Of a stretch of DNA of 64,000 nt, positions 19,921 to 27,748 are shown in pieces (position 1 is the stretch's first letter; the number at the start of each line of letters is the position of its first letter). Below the pieces are notes generated by a model. That model saw only the letters and a list, made by a program, of their open reading frames with translations. It was not told the DNA's origin and ran no database searches. The position numbers and the translations under genes were made by a program. The stretch spans positions 1,813,495 to 1,877,494 of the forward strand of contig NZ_JAWXCX010000001.1 of assembly GCF_033845285.1 (NCBI RefSeq), written 5' to 3'. This stretch comes from Marinococcus sp. PL1-022. Its GTDB lineage: Bacteria; Bacillota; Bacilli; Bacillales; Marinococcaceae.

Positions 19921-20493
19921 TTAAGATGATGGTCCTGATACCAGGCTGAAGGTAACGGTCGATGTATAGGTGCCTTCCTTCACATCTTTTGGCTGCAGAT
20001 CAAGGCTTAAATCAGTATCGGATAGCGTGAAGGTCCCCATGCCTCCGTCCGCCTGAGCACTGAGAATGTTGACGCCCGTTTCAGAGCCCGTATCGATATC
20101 TCCTTCTTGAGTAGCGATCGTCCCACTATCAGAAGAACCTTCTTCGGCCGAAACAGATGGAGCACTCATATTCAAGGAATTAGCCGGAAGAGCGTAATCA
20201 TCTGCGTTGGTCAGTGGCGCTGCATCTACATTCAGCTGCCAGCCGCTCCCGCTTCCTGTGGAATCGACTACAGTATAATCGCCAATATCAGTCGTCAAAG
20301 TTTGTACAGAGCCGTCCAGAGTTGTTTCTGCGAAACTGCTGATGGATAAATTTTCGATAGACAAGGAGCCGCCATTAATGGTTGCTTCAGTTGTGCCCGA
20401 TTCTGTCGCTGCCAACACAGGCGCCGACAAGGTTGTCATTGCGACCCCCGCCGCAATCGCGCTTACAGTTATTTTCTTCGATACCTTTTTCAT
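19921..20493 (-). CDS. Secreted WxL-domain surface protein
   Basis: A 190-residue secreted protein with a signal peptide ending near Ala29. The rest is one WxL-type domain: the first signature Trp85-Gln-Leu in GSGWQLNVDA and the second near the C-terminus in YTSTVTFSLVSGP, where Phe182 stands in place of the usual Trp (TWTL). WxL domains attach non-covalently to peptidoglycan. The protein is Ser/Thr/Asp rich with no cysteine and very few basic residues after the signal, as expected for a halophile surface protein. It is followed by the WxL-interacting protein. Confidence 0.8.
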   Translation of the reverse strand: MKKVSKKITVSAIAAGVAMTTLSAPVLAATESGTTEATINGGSLSIENLSISSFAETTLDGSVQTLTTDIGDYTVVDSTGSGSGWQLNVDAAPLTNADDYALPANSLNMSAPSVSAEEGSSDSGTIATQEGDIDTGSETGVNILSAQADGGMGTFTLSDTDLSLDLQPKDVKEGTYTSTVTFSLVSGPSS

Positions 20494-20532
20494 ATTTATT
20501 CCCCCTGTTGTTTTGTATTGTTCAATATTTAT

Positions 20533-20561
20533 AGTATATCTTTAGTCCCAATTAAAAGCAA
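20533..20561 (-). promoter_or_regulatory. Sigma-A promoter of the WxL gene
   Basis: On the minus strand TTGCTT, a 17-bp spacer and TATACT, about 40 bp before the start codon. Confidence 0.65.
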
Positions 20562-20792
20562 GGTAATTCCAGAATCAGGATCAATTAAATTATTCGAATA
20601 GTTTAAAATAGATATCTTTATGATAAATATATTTAATATTTATATATTATTTCATAAAAAAATCAACCGATAAATATGTATAAAAAACTAATATTTTAAA
20701 ATTTTAGTAATAAAGCACTAAATATGTTTTTCAAAAAAATATTTTTAAATAGAAGAAGCAGTACTTTTGAATTACTGAATTCAAAAAGCCCC
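20562..20792. other. AT-rich non-coding stretch
   Basis: About 230 bp of very AT-rich sequence with no credible reading frame, between the WxL promoter and the folded element at 20793. No repeat or binding motif was recognised. Confidence 0.5.
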
Positions 20793-20840
20793 AAATTGGT
20801 GACGTGCTTCACCTGCGGGCAGGAGCTCAGCCGCAAATTT
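20793..20840. other. Three-stem folded element of unknown function
   Basis: An outer arm AAATT/AATTT encloses two adjacent hairpins, GGTGA(6 nt)TCACC and TGCGG(12 nt)CCGCA, with no unpaired bases at the junction. The shape is that of a compact three-way junction, GC-rich inside AT-rich DNA. It matches no riboswitch I know. Confidence 0.4.
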
Positions 20841-20980
20841 CAGGAAATATAATTATTTTCTTTAGCGTTAAAGGACGGGTGAAACGGTTTTGCTTTTGAA
20901 CTGGTAACAGGGGCCTGTATAAAGTTTTTTAAATCAACCAAAAAGCAGCCTGTCTACTTCATTATTTATGTAATATATTT

Positions 20981-21009
20981 TTGACATTATGTTAAAAATA
21001 TATTACTAT
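20981..21009 (+). promoter_or_regulatory. Sigma-A promoter of the XRE/membrane-protein pair
   Basis: Consensus TTGACA, 17-bp spacer, TACTAT; the ribosome site AAGGAGG follows at 21016. Confidence 0.8.
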
Positions 21010-21032
21010 AAACCTAAGGAGGTCATAGATGA

Positions 21033-21257
21033 ATGAATGAACTAGGTGAACTATCTAATCAACTGTCGGTGTTCCGGGCTAAAAAAGGTTATTCCCAGGC
21101 CGAGGTTGCAAAAAGAATCGGTGTGAGCCGCCAGACTATTATTTCCTTAGAAAAAAACAAATACAGCCCCTCGCTCAAATTAGCATTTGAACTGGCACAT
21201 CTATTTGATACCGGTATTGAAGATATTTTTCAATACAATCTAAAAGGAGAGGATTAG
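21033..21257 (+). CDS. Small XRE-family HTH regulator
   Basis: A 74-residue protein that is almost entirely one Cro/CI helix-turn-helix (LSVFRAKKGYSQAEVAKRIGVSRQTIISLEKNKYSPSLKLAF), ending in a short DIFQY tail as in the YgzD/YvaO-like mini-regulators. The ATG at 21033 is used; an overlapping ATG at 21029 meets a stop after three codons. One base separates its stop from the next start, so it is co-expressed with a small membrane protein, a common pairing in Bacillaceae whose role is unknown. Confidence 0.85.
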   Translation: MNELGELSNQLSVFRAKKGYSQAEVAKRIGVSRQTIISLEKNKYSPSLKLAFELAHLFDTGIEDIFQYNLKGED

Positions 21258-21258
21258 C

Positions 21259-21549
21259 ATGGAATGGTTTTTCTATCCGTATTTAGTTGTCGTCATCTTC
21301 TCTATTCTCGTCTGGCTCCGTTTTCAACACGGCGAAGAAGGTAAGGATGAACGCGGCCGTGAAATTATCAACCGCTCGTATTCGATTATTTTTCCAATGT
21401 TTCTCGTTGGCTGGGTCATGGTAAGATTAATCGAGGACTTCGTCGTTCCGCTGGACGGAGATGCGTGGCGGGACGCCATGTGGTATTTGATTACGGGAAT
21501 TATGATCCTTCACTCGGTGCTTATTTTTATCTTCAGAAAAATTTATTAA
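21259..21549 (+). CDS. Small membrane protein paired with the XRE regulator
   Basis: A 96-residue protein with three predicted membrane helices (about 5-20, 44-62 and 72-92) and a conserved-looking cytoplasmic loop KDERGREIINRSYS between the first two, similar to DUF2178/DUF3796-type small proteins. The upstream XRE gene is separated by one base. Such pairs may sense membrane state, but no function is established. Confidence 0.7.
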   Translation: MEWFFYPYLVVVIFSILVWLRFQHGEEGKDERGREIINRSYSIIFPMFLVGWVMVRLIEDFVVPLDGDAWRDAMWYLITGIMILHSVLIFIFRKIY

Positions 21550-21940
21550 CAATTAACAGATCACCTGACGAACAGAAAATTTTATCAATAATCTTAATTT
21601 TCAAATTTCATAAAAGAATCTTGTATTAAAATGTGGTTCTTCTATTTACCCCCTTCCCCACAACATTTTCTTCCACATCACCTAAAAAACGGTGATGTGG
21701 CCTTCGTTCAGAAAAAATGCTCCCAATCACTAAAAAATTTTCATACATGTATCACTATATAAAAGTTTAAAATTTACTTCCAAATGATTGCTTCTAAAAT
21801 ATATTGATAGGCCTCATACCAATCTTGCTTAATTCCGTGCTCCGATTTCACAATTGCTTCTTTTAAAAAGAATGACAGATTAACGCTTCGGATGGTATCC
21901 TAAATTATAATAAACGTTCTATCTAATAAAGGAGTATTCA
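21550..21940. other. Non-coding stretch with a perfect hairpin
   Basis: 390 bp without a gene. It holds one perfect 10-bp hairpin at 21673-21700 (CCACATCACC, 8-nt loop, GGTGATGTGG) with no T-tract behind it on either strand; it may end the upstream transcript inefficiently. The rest is AT-rich. Confidence 0.5.
21915..21926. promoter_or_regulatory. Probable TetR-family operator half-site, copy 1
   Basis: CGTTCTATCTAA occurs here, directly after a TATAAT-like box and before the TetR ribosome site, and again at 22521 before the MFS gene. Confidence 0.6.
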
Positions 21941-22486
21941 ATGGCTATTTCTGCGAAAAAAAAGGCACTTTTAACAGTATCGGAAAGACTTTTTTATGAA
22001 CACGGCTTTCGCGGCGTCGGCCTGAAGCAAATTATTCAGGAGGCGGACGTTGCAACGATGACACTGTATAATCATTTTTCGTCCAAGGAGCATTTAGTTG
22101 AAGAAGTGTTGAAGCAGCGGGAAGAAAGATACTGGTCTTATCTGGACAACTTCGTTCGTGACGAGAATGATCATCCCTTTATCACTGTCGTCAAAGCACA
22201 CGGAACCTGGCTGAAGGAAGAATCCTATAAGGGGGACATGTTTCTGAGGGCCATTGAAGACTACGCCGGCACCGATAACAGCATTGAAAGTATTGCACGT
22301 TCACATAAAGAAAAATTACTGCAGTATTTGCAGCAGTCAGCGGTCCGTCTTGGTGAAGAAAATCACAATGATTTCGCCCATTACTTTACCCTGCTGCTCG
22401 AGGGCACAACATCGATGACAACGCTCATAGGAGCTGAACAGGCGACCGAATATTCACTAGCTATGGCAAAAAAAATAGTTACCTAG
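21941..22486 (+). CDS. TetR/AcrR-family transcriptional regulator
   Basis: A 181-residue regulator. Residues 10-55 form the TetR helix-turn-helix (LLTVSERLFYEHGFRGVGLKQIIQEADVATMTLYNHFSSKEHLVEEVL); the remainder is an all-helical ligand domain. It lies 63 bp before an MFS exporter and shares with it the CGTTCTATCTAA promoter motif, so I infer that it represses itself and the transporter until an inducer binds. Confidence 0.88.
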   Translation: MAISAKKKALLTVSERLFYEHGFRGVGLKQIIQEADVATMTLYNHFSSKEHLVEEVLKQREERYWSYLDNFVRDENDHPFITVVKAHGTWLKEESYKGDMFLRAIEDYAGTDNSIESIARSHKEKLLQYLQQSAVRLGEENHNDFAHYFTLLLEGTTSMTTLIGAEQATEYSLAMAKKIVT

Positions 22487-22520
22487 CCACCTTATTTTTT
22501 TATCATTATATTATAAAGGT

Positions 22521-22532
22521 CGTTCTATCTAA
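22521..22532. promoter_or_regulatory. Probable TetR-family operator half-site, copy 2
   Basis: Exact repeat of CGTTCTATCTAA from 21915, again just downstream of a TATA-rich box and touching the ribosome site of the MFS gene. Confidence 0.6.
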
Positions 22533-22549
22533 AAGGAGGTTTATGAAAA

Positions 22550-23728
22550 TTGCGCTTTTCTGCACTAGTCGCCCCGGGAATTATTATGATTGCTGTCGCT
22601 TACGGCCTGGCCCGGTTCAGTTATGGACTGCTTCTGCCAGGTATCAGTAAAGACCTGGGCATGAGCCCTTCTACTTCCGGTTTTATTTCGTCACTATTTT
22701 ATTTTTCCTATTGCTTTGCCATTGTCGCTGCCACGGTATTTACCACGGAAAAAGGCCCGCGGGGGATGGTACTCGCTGCCGGCGCTTCCGCTTTTCTCGG
22801 CCTGGTTATGATGAGTGTAAGCCCAAACGTTTGGTTTCTTGGAGGTGGCGTTTTGCTTGCCGGAGCCAGCACAGGATTTGTTTCGCCTCCATACGGAGCT
22901 GCAATTTCTCTCTGGCTTAAGGAAAAGCAGCAGGGCAAAGCTAACACGTGGATTAATTCCGGCACGAGTATGGGCCTTGCGCTTTCAGGAGCCGGAGCTC
23001 TGTTCCTCGCATCCGAATGGCGGCTGACGTATATGATCTATGCGGGTATTGCTCTGATAGCATTTATATGGAATGCGAAAATGATTCCTTCCCTTGGTCC
23101 AAAGCCGAAAGTAATGTTCGAGCGGGGGAAGTTCTCTTTTCGGGGCGTAGAAGGAGCAATTCCTTTAGTCGTCTGTTCCACCATTTTAGGAATTTCCACC
23201 GCTGCTTTCTGGACATTTTCTGTCGACTTTTTATCCTCCACCAATCAGTACAGCGGCAGCGAAACCTCCCTTTTTTGGATTGTTATCGGGGCTTCAGGGG
23301 TGCTGGGCGGGTTTTCCGGTGCTTTAATCGAAAAACTGGGTCTCCCCTTTGCTTACAAATGGGCGAGTCTGGTTATCGGTACCTCCTCCTTACTGCTTGC
23401 CCTGTTTCCTGAACAATGGGCGCTGGTTTACCTGTCAGCTGCATGCTTTGGTTCCTCCTACATTTTTATTACCGGCGTCTTAATGGTCTGGGGGATCCGG
23501 GTATTTATCAACAATGCTTCTCTTGGGATCGGCACTCCTTTTTTACTCCTTGCACTCGGTCAGGTGCTTGGCTCTTTCTTTGCTGGTGCGTTAATCGGAG
23601 CATTTAATTATTCCTGGGCCTTCGCTGTCTACGGAGGCGTCGGAGTGTTTGCGATGGATCTTGGGCCGAGAAAAATTAAAAAGAACCCACGACGGGCTTA
23701 TCAGCAGGCTGATCAATATTATCTTTAA
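22550..23728 (+). CDS. MFS transporter (YbfB/YjiJ-like)
   Basis: A 392-residue major-facilitator protein with 12 hydrophobic segments and the YbfB/YjiJ-type opening (LVAPGIIMIAVAYGLARFSYGLLLPGIS). The only in-frame start near the ribosome site is TTG at 22550, 11-12 nt after AGGAGG; the better placed ATG at 22543 is in another frame because of one extra A (ATGAAAATTG). This may be a slip that removed two N-terminal residues or an honest TTG start. The substrate is unknown; the TetR neighbour suggests efflux of a small compound. Confidence 0.82.
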   Translation: MRFSALVAPGIIMIAVAYGLARFSYGLLLPGISKDLGMSPSTSGFISSLFYFSYCFAIVAATVFTTEKGPRGMVLAAGASAFLGLVMMSVSPNVWFLGGGVLLAGASTGFVSPPYGAAISLWLKEKQQGKANTWINSGTSMGLALSGAGALFLASEWRLTYMIYAGIALIAFIWNAKMIPSLGPKPKVMFERGKFSFRGVEGAIPLVVCSTILGISTAAFWTFSVDFLSSTNQYSGSETSLFWIVIGASGVLGGFSGALIEKLGLPFAYKWASLVIGTSSLLLALFPEQWALVYLSAACFGSSYIFITGVLMVWGIRVFINNASLGIGTPFLLLALGQVLGSFFAGALIGAFNYSWAFAVYGGVGVFAMDLGPRKIKKNPRRAYQQADQYYL

Positions 23729-23743
23729 ATTTCAGAATACAAC

Positions 23744-23776
23744 TAAGAGCAAAGGTGAAATACACCTCTGCTCTTA
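23744..23776. terminator. Bidirectional terminator, MFS/SMR pair
   Basis: TAAGAGCAAAGGTG and CACCTCTGCTCTTA form a 14-bp stem with one mismatch and a 5-nt loop between convergent genes. Confidence 0.75.
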
Positions 23777-23796
23777 ATGCCTTTTACGCGATTTAT

Positions 23797-24117
23797 TTAA
23801 CTTTGAAGATGCAGCATTAAAACGCCAGCAATGATCAATGCTAAGGAGACAAGTTTTTTTTTCGTGAGCGGCTCCTGAAAATAAAGAGCACCAAGTGTTG
23901 CCGTCGCAGCAACCATTACCCCTGACCAGATTGCATACGCGATACTGATGTCCATATATTGAATGCTTAAGGTCAGAAAATAAATGCATCCCAGAAATAA
24001 CAAATAGGCAGCAGCGCTTGGCAGCTTTTTCTGAAACCCCCTGGATAATTTCACTGCCACGTTTGCGATAACAGCAAACACTAAGCTTGTCGTTAACAAT
24101 AAGGCTCCCATCACCAA
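23797..24117 (-). CDS. SMR-family efflux subunit lacking the key glutamate
   Basis: A 106-residue, four-helix small multidrug resistance protein (LSRGF in helix 1, YAIWSGVMVAATATLGALYFQEPLT). The membrane glutamate that carries protons and drug in EmrE is replaced by Ala15 (VFAVIANV), while the adjoining subunit keeps Glu15. It overlaps the upstream SMR gene by 7 bp, so the two are made together and should form a heterodimer like YkkCD or EbrAB. The tail is very short. Confidence 0.85.
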   Translation of the reverse strand: MVMGALLLTTSLVFAVIANVAVKLSRGFQKKLPSAAAYLLFLGCIYFLTLSIQYMDISIAYAIWSGVMVAATATLGALYFQEPLTKKKLVSLALIIAGVLMLHLQS

Positions 24118-24458
24118 GCTTCTTTATCATCATGCTGCCGTTCGGGAATATTCAGCCCAATCATTCCCGCCACCACACATAACACCCCGGCGGCTTTAAT
24201 AATAGACATACTTTCCTGAAAGATAACGGAGCCGATCAAAACGACCAGAACCGTACCTCCTCCTGCCCATAAGGCATTTACAATTCCTAATTCGTAGTTA
24301 TTAGTAAGAATAATGTAGCAGCTGAGTGCTACAATGTAACAAAAAGCAACCATAAGAGTGCCCTCCAGGTTGTCAAAACCATTCGCCACCTTCATATAGG
24401 CAGCGCCTATCACTTCTAAAACAATAGCAAAGCTCAGTAAAGTGTAGTATTTTAGCAT
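24111..24458 (-). CDS. SMR-family efflux subunit with intact glutamate
   Basis: A 115-residue SMR protein with Glu15 in helix 1 (AIVLEVIGAAYMKVANGF) and the helix 3-4 region NALWAGGGTVLVVLIGSVIFQESMS. It has a charged C-terminal tail. It is the first gene of the pair, with AAAGGAG 6 nt before the start, and is divergent from a LysR gene 36 bp away, which probably controls it. The substrate (cationic drug, polyamine or guanidinium-like compound) cannot be told from sequence. Confidence 0.87.
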   Translation of the reverse strand: MLKYYTLLSFAIVLEVIGAAYMKVANGFDNLEGTLMVAFCYIVALSCYIILTNNYELGIVNALWAGGGTVLVVLIGSVIFQESMSIIKAAGVLCVVAGMIGLNIPERQHDDKEAW

Positions 24459-24494
24459 AGAAACTCCTTTTATTTTCAGAATGGATGTGTACAG

Positions 24495-25328
24495 ATGAAT
24501 ATGCGCATGCTGGATTATTTCCTGGCTGTCGCCCAGGAAAAAAACATATCCAGAGCTTCCAAAAAATTATTTATTTCCCAGCCGGCTTTAAGCAAACAAA
24601 TCAAACAATTAGAAGGCGTACTTGGTTTTTCACTTTTCGTTCGTTCTTCGCAGGGGATGATGCTTACTCAAAAAGGAGAAAAGCTGTATGATGATATCGA
24701 ACCTCTTGTAAACCAGCTGCACTCCCGTCTGAAAAAGCATATGGAAAGCAGAATTATTCACATAGGAGCTGACCCTTTACTGGCTTCGTATTATTTTCCG
24801 CAGCGTATGGAGAGCTTCAGCCCTTTTCAGCTTCAGCTCACTCATATTAAAGACGATACAATCGATTTATTGCCGCTGATTCGTTCAGGAGACATCGATG
24901 CAGCTATTGTCCAGGATCAATCCATGTACCACGGCCTGGCTTCTGCTTTTTTATTTCACGACGAGTTTTTTGCGGCAGTTCCTGCCGATCATCCATTAGC
25001 ACATTACGAATGTCTTTCCATGACCCAATGCTTCCAATACCCGCAAATACTCAGTCCGCCCACCCCTTTATATCAGCGAATCATAAGGCTTATAGATGAC
25101 TACAACGTTTCGGCTCCTTCCATTATAGAGGTTCCTTATAATGCTATTGTGGGGTTTGTGGCCCAGGGGTACGGCATTTCCTATCTTCCTTCTATAATCG
25201 TCCAGAAGGTTGATTATAAAGGAGTGGTCTTTATCCCGTTGCAGGATGCCCCTCTTCACCGCGACATGTATTTGTTTGCCACAGATCAAATCTATCTGGA
25301 AATGCTTCGGAAAGGCTTCGATCTGTAA
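24495..25328 (+). CDS. LysR-family transcriptional regulator
   Basis: A 277-residue regulator with the LysR winged helix in residues 1-60 (MLDYFLAVAQEKNISRASKKLFISQPALSKQIKQLEG) and a periplasmic-binding-like effector domain (about 85-275). The start has only a weak ribosome site (GGATG), and just 36 bp separate it from the divergent SMR pair, so the two promoters must overlap. LysR proteins usually activate the divergent gene when their effector is bound, which makes SMR efflux the likely target. Confidence 0.88.
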   Translation: MNMRMLDYFLAVAQEKNISRASKKLFISQPALSKQIKQLEGVLGFSLFVRSSQGMMLTQKGEKLYDDIEPLVNQLHSRLKKHMESRIIHIGADPLLASYYFPQRMESFSPFQLQLTHIKDDTIDLLPLIRSGDIDAAIVQDQSMYHGLASAFLFHDEFFAAVPADHPLAHYECLSMTQCFQYPQILSPPTPLYQRIIRLIDDYNVSAPSIIEVPYNAIVGFVAQGYGISYLPSIIVQKVDYKGVVFIPLQDAPLHRDMYLFATDQIYLEMLRKGFDL

Positions 25329-25405
25329 ACACTATAACGGCATATCCTCGTTGTGCATAATACTTATCATGGATGAAGATATAACCAAAAGTTATATGCA
25401 TACAA

Positions 25406-25438
25406 AAAACCCTTTTTGATAAAAGAAAAAGGGGGGTT
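25406..25438 (+). terminator. Terminator after the LysR gene
   Basis: AACCCTTTTT and AAAAAGGGGGGTT form a stem about 75 bp downstream of the stop. The poly-T is inside the stem, so efficiency is uncertain. Confidence 0.5.
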
Positions 25439-25449
25439 AATACCTTAAA

Positions 25450-25478
25450 AACGACTGTAGGTTTGCACCACAGTCGTT
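25450..25478. terminator. Second hairpin after the LysR gene
   Basis: A 9-bp perfect stem AACGACTGT / ACAGTCGTT with an 11-nt loop, followed by CTGTTT. The next 150 bp up to 25637 show no gene. Confidence 0.5.
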
Positions 25479-25637
25479 CTGTTTAATGCTGTCTTATTTT
25501 GATTTTAAGTCTTTTTTCTTCTAATTTAGACTTTCAATTTGAAGTGTTAAGCTTAAATAACCACTCTAATCGGTGCTAAAAATCTTAATCAAAATTGAAT
25601 GAAATAAGGATAAACTAGTAATTCCCATCGCTTCAAG

Positions 25638-25868
25638 TTAATTTTCCCCACCCTCTTCTTCCTGGTACTCCAAAATATCTCCAGGCTGGCACTCCAGAGC
25701 CCTGCATATTGCTTCGAGAGTGGAAAAACGTATAGCTTTTGCCTTGCCATTTTTCAGTATCGAAAGATTCGCCATCGTAATACCCACCCTTTCCGAAAGC
25801 TCGGTTACACTCAATTTTCTTTTTGCAAGCATTACGTCAATGTTGACGATCACTGCCATTGCTTTCAC
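25638..25868 (-). CDS. YozG-like small XRE regulator
   Basis: A 76-residue Cro/CI-type helix-turn-helix (MLAKRKLSVTELSERVGITMANLSILKNGKAKAIRFSTLEAICRALECQPGDILEY) of the YozG/YdhN type, with an acidic end. It lies one base after the DUF2975 gene, the same order as yoaS-yozG in B. subtilis. This is the second regulator/membrane-protein module in the window after 21033-21549. Confidence 0.85.
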   Translation of the reverse strand: MKAMAVIVNIDVMLAKRKLSVTELSERVGITMANLSILKNGKAKAIRFSTLEAICRALECQPGDILEYQEEEGGEN

Positions 25869-25869
25869 C

Positions 25870-26361
25870 TCAGACCGTTAAATCATTTTCATATTTTATA
25901 TCTACCGCATGCTGAAATAATTTTTGAAGGACAGCAGCAAAGACTGCCACTACTGCAGGGGCAAATACAAAGCCCGCTCCAATAAGGATGACCCCCGGGG
26001 CGTCATCTAATTCCGCGAAGATGTAAAACAGGGGCATTCCTACTACATATAAACCGCTGATGGCGACCGCACAGTACTTGATCACTTTTAAAGCTTTAAG
26101 AGCCAATTCTGAAAACGCTTTGTTTTTGTCAATGTAATTCAAGAGCTTGAACGCCTGATACAGAGCGACAAAAAAGGGTATTGCCGCTGCATACATTACA
26201 GCTAAAATTCCGTACATAACATAAGCAAATCCCGTTTCACTGCCTGCAGCCTCTCCCGCAATCACAGGCAGCCCGAACAAACATAAAGCAAGTACCGGCA
26301 GTCCGATACAAATCACAGCTATCTTTAAAAAGAGCGTAGAGCCTCTTTTCATGAAAGGCAC
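25870..26361 (-). CDS. DUF2975 membrane protein (YoaS-like)
   Basis: A 163-residue protein with four hydrophobic helices (about 10-30, 45-68, 95-115, 125-150) and the DUF2975 hallmark loop LNYIDKNKAFSELALKALKVIKYCA between helices 2 and 3. Its function is unknown; the family is almost always next to a YozG-type regulator, as here. The start is preceded by AAGGAGG. Confidence 0.82.
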   Translation of the reverse strand: MPFMKRGSTLFLKIAVICIGLPVLALCLFGLPVIAGEAAGSETGFAYVMYGILAVMYAAAIPFFVALYQAFKLLNYIDKNKAFSELALKALKVIKYCAVAISGLYVVGMPLFYIFAELDDAPGVILIGAGFVFAPAVVAVFAAVLQKLFQHAVDIKYENDLTV

Positions 26362-26494
26362 CTCCTTGTTGATGCTTTTATTTTATCATTGATTGTATTG
26401 ATAATCGATAAATTTTTATTTCTAATCGAAAATAAATGTACTTACTGTCTAAAACGATTAATAAAGTAGCTCTGAGCCTGTTTTTCAATAAAAA

Positions 26495-26529
26495 TAAGAC
26501 AAGACTGGTATTGATCCAGTCTTGTCTTA
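26495..26529 (-). terminator. Terminator of the 26571 gene
   Basis: A perfect 14-bp stem (TAAGACAAGACTGG / CCAGTCTTGTCTTA) with a 7-nt loop; on the minus strand it is followed by TTTTTATTG. Confidence 0.85.
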
Positions 26530-26570
26530 CTGAGCTAATCATTTGTTTTCGGGCATTTTTTATTTATCTA

Positions 26571-26849
26571 TTAAATATGCTCTTTGATCCTTTGGATGAC
26601 CTGGTTGGTAGCGTCTTCCCCGTCCTTTGCCCGGATGGGATCCACTTCAATGTAATTGCTCCGGTTAGTCAATTCTTCGGCCCAGCCAATGAAGAGGTCT
26701 TCTTCATCGTCCTTGTCCACAATGGAAATCTCCCAGTGAACGCTTTTATCCTGCTGCTTCAATTCAAAGTAATACTTTGCGATTGGCATTAATTCTGCTT
26801 CGGCCTGCCCATCAAACTGTTCTTCTAAACTTTTCGGCTGGTTAGCCAT
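26571..26849 (-). CDS. Small acidic hypothetical protein
   Basis: A 92-residue soluble protein with no cysteine and no membrane segment, very acidic. It contains a beta-rich middle (KYYFELKQQDKSVHWEISIVDKDDEEDLFIGWAEEL) and a helical C-terminus ending in IQRIKEHI. I do not recognise a family. A good ribosome site (AGGAGG) and a strong terminator show that it is a real single-gene unit. Confidence 0.75.
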   Translation of the reverse strand: MANQPKSLEEQFDGQAEAELMPIAKYYFELKQQDKSVHWEISIVDKDDEEDLFIGWAEELTNRSNYIEVDPIRAKDGEDATNQVIQRIKEHI

Positions 26850-27017
26850 TAAAATACTCCTCCTGTTTAAACACTCGCGTGCAAAATGATTTGAAGCAGC
26901 AGAAACATAACTGCTTCTCTTCGTTTATTTCCGTTTAGGTTCTTCCTTAATCGTTGAATGTGAAATCCACACGATAAAAAGCTGATTTCAATAAACAAGC
27001 AGCTCTGCTTTCTTATG

Positions 27018-27623
27018 TTAACCGGCTGGCTTGGCCCAAAGCAGATAAAGATTTCCCAGCTGGACCCGTTCATGTTTTACAATTTGCAGCTCAGATGCCT
27101 CGACTATTTCTAAAATATCCCGGTCGTGGTGGCAGCCGTATAATTTTAAAAGTAAAGGATTCAGGTAATGCTGCAGCCAACGCAGGCCTTTATTGTTCAT
27201 TAATCCATGTTCAAGCAGCAAAATCTGACCCTCCTGCCTGCACCATGTGTTTAAAAGATTCAATACCCGAACTGGATCTTTGTAGCAGCAAAGTGTTCCT
27301 GTGGAAAGAATCGTATCAAATGTATTTTCCGGAAATGATAATTGCTCTATTTCAGATAAAATAAAATCAGCATCTATTTTGTATTCTTTTGCCCCAGCCG
27401 CTGCTGCCTCGAGCATATCCGGACTGAAGTCAACCCCGGTATATTCAGAGTCGTAAGGCAGAAAAGCATAATTCATCCCTGCCCCAACCGCGATTTCCAA
27501 TGTTTTCCCCTTTACCGATCCGCATATCTTTCTTCTCCATTTATTATCTGCTTCATCTCTTCTATGCTTCTCGTGCTTAAAAGCCTGTTTGTTGAATTTC
27601 TGCACCAGTTTTTCATTGTTCAT
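27018..27623 (-). CDS. Class I SAM-dependent methyltransferase
   Basis: A 201-residue methyltransferase. Motif I is LEIAVGAGMNYAFLP, motif II YTGVDFSPDMLEAAA, followed by FILSEIEQLSFPENTFDTILSTGTLCCYKDP, the usual ubiE/methyltransf_11 layout; the end GNLYLLWAKPAG closes the fold. The start at 27623 is chosen because GAGGAGG is 7 nt upstream; a longer frame would put eight extra residues before the ribosome site. Resembles phospholipid or small-molecule methyltransferases; substrate unknown. Confidence 0.87.
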   Translation of the reverse strand: MNNEKLVQKFNKQAFKHEKHRRDEADNKWRRKICGSVKGKTLEIAVGAGMNYAFLPYDSEYTGVDFSPDMLEAAAAGAKEYKIDADFILSEIEQLSFPENTFDTILSTGTLCCYKDPVRVLNLLNTWCRQEGQILLLEHGLMNNKGLRWLQHYLNPLLLKLYGCHHDRDILEIVEASELQIVKHERVQLGNLYLLWAKPAG

Positions 27624-27748
27624 TTTCAGCCCTCCTCTTTTTGCCATTTACTCACGGTTTAGAGATGACTGTTATTAAAATACAGAAGCTTTCACTTCGA
27701 TTATACTATTTTCTATTCTTCCCGTTCCTTAAATTTTCCTCATCATTT

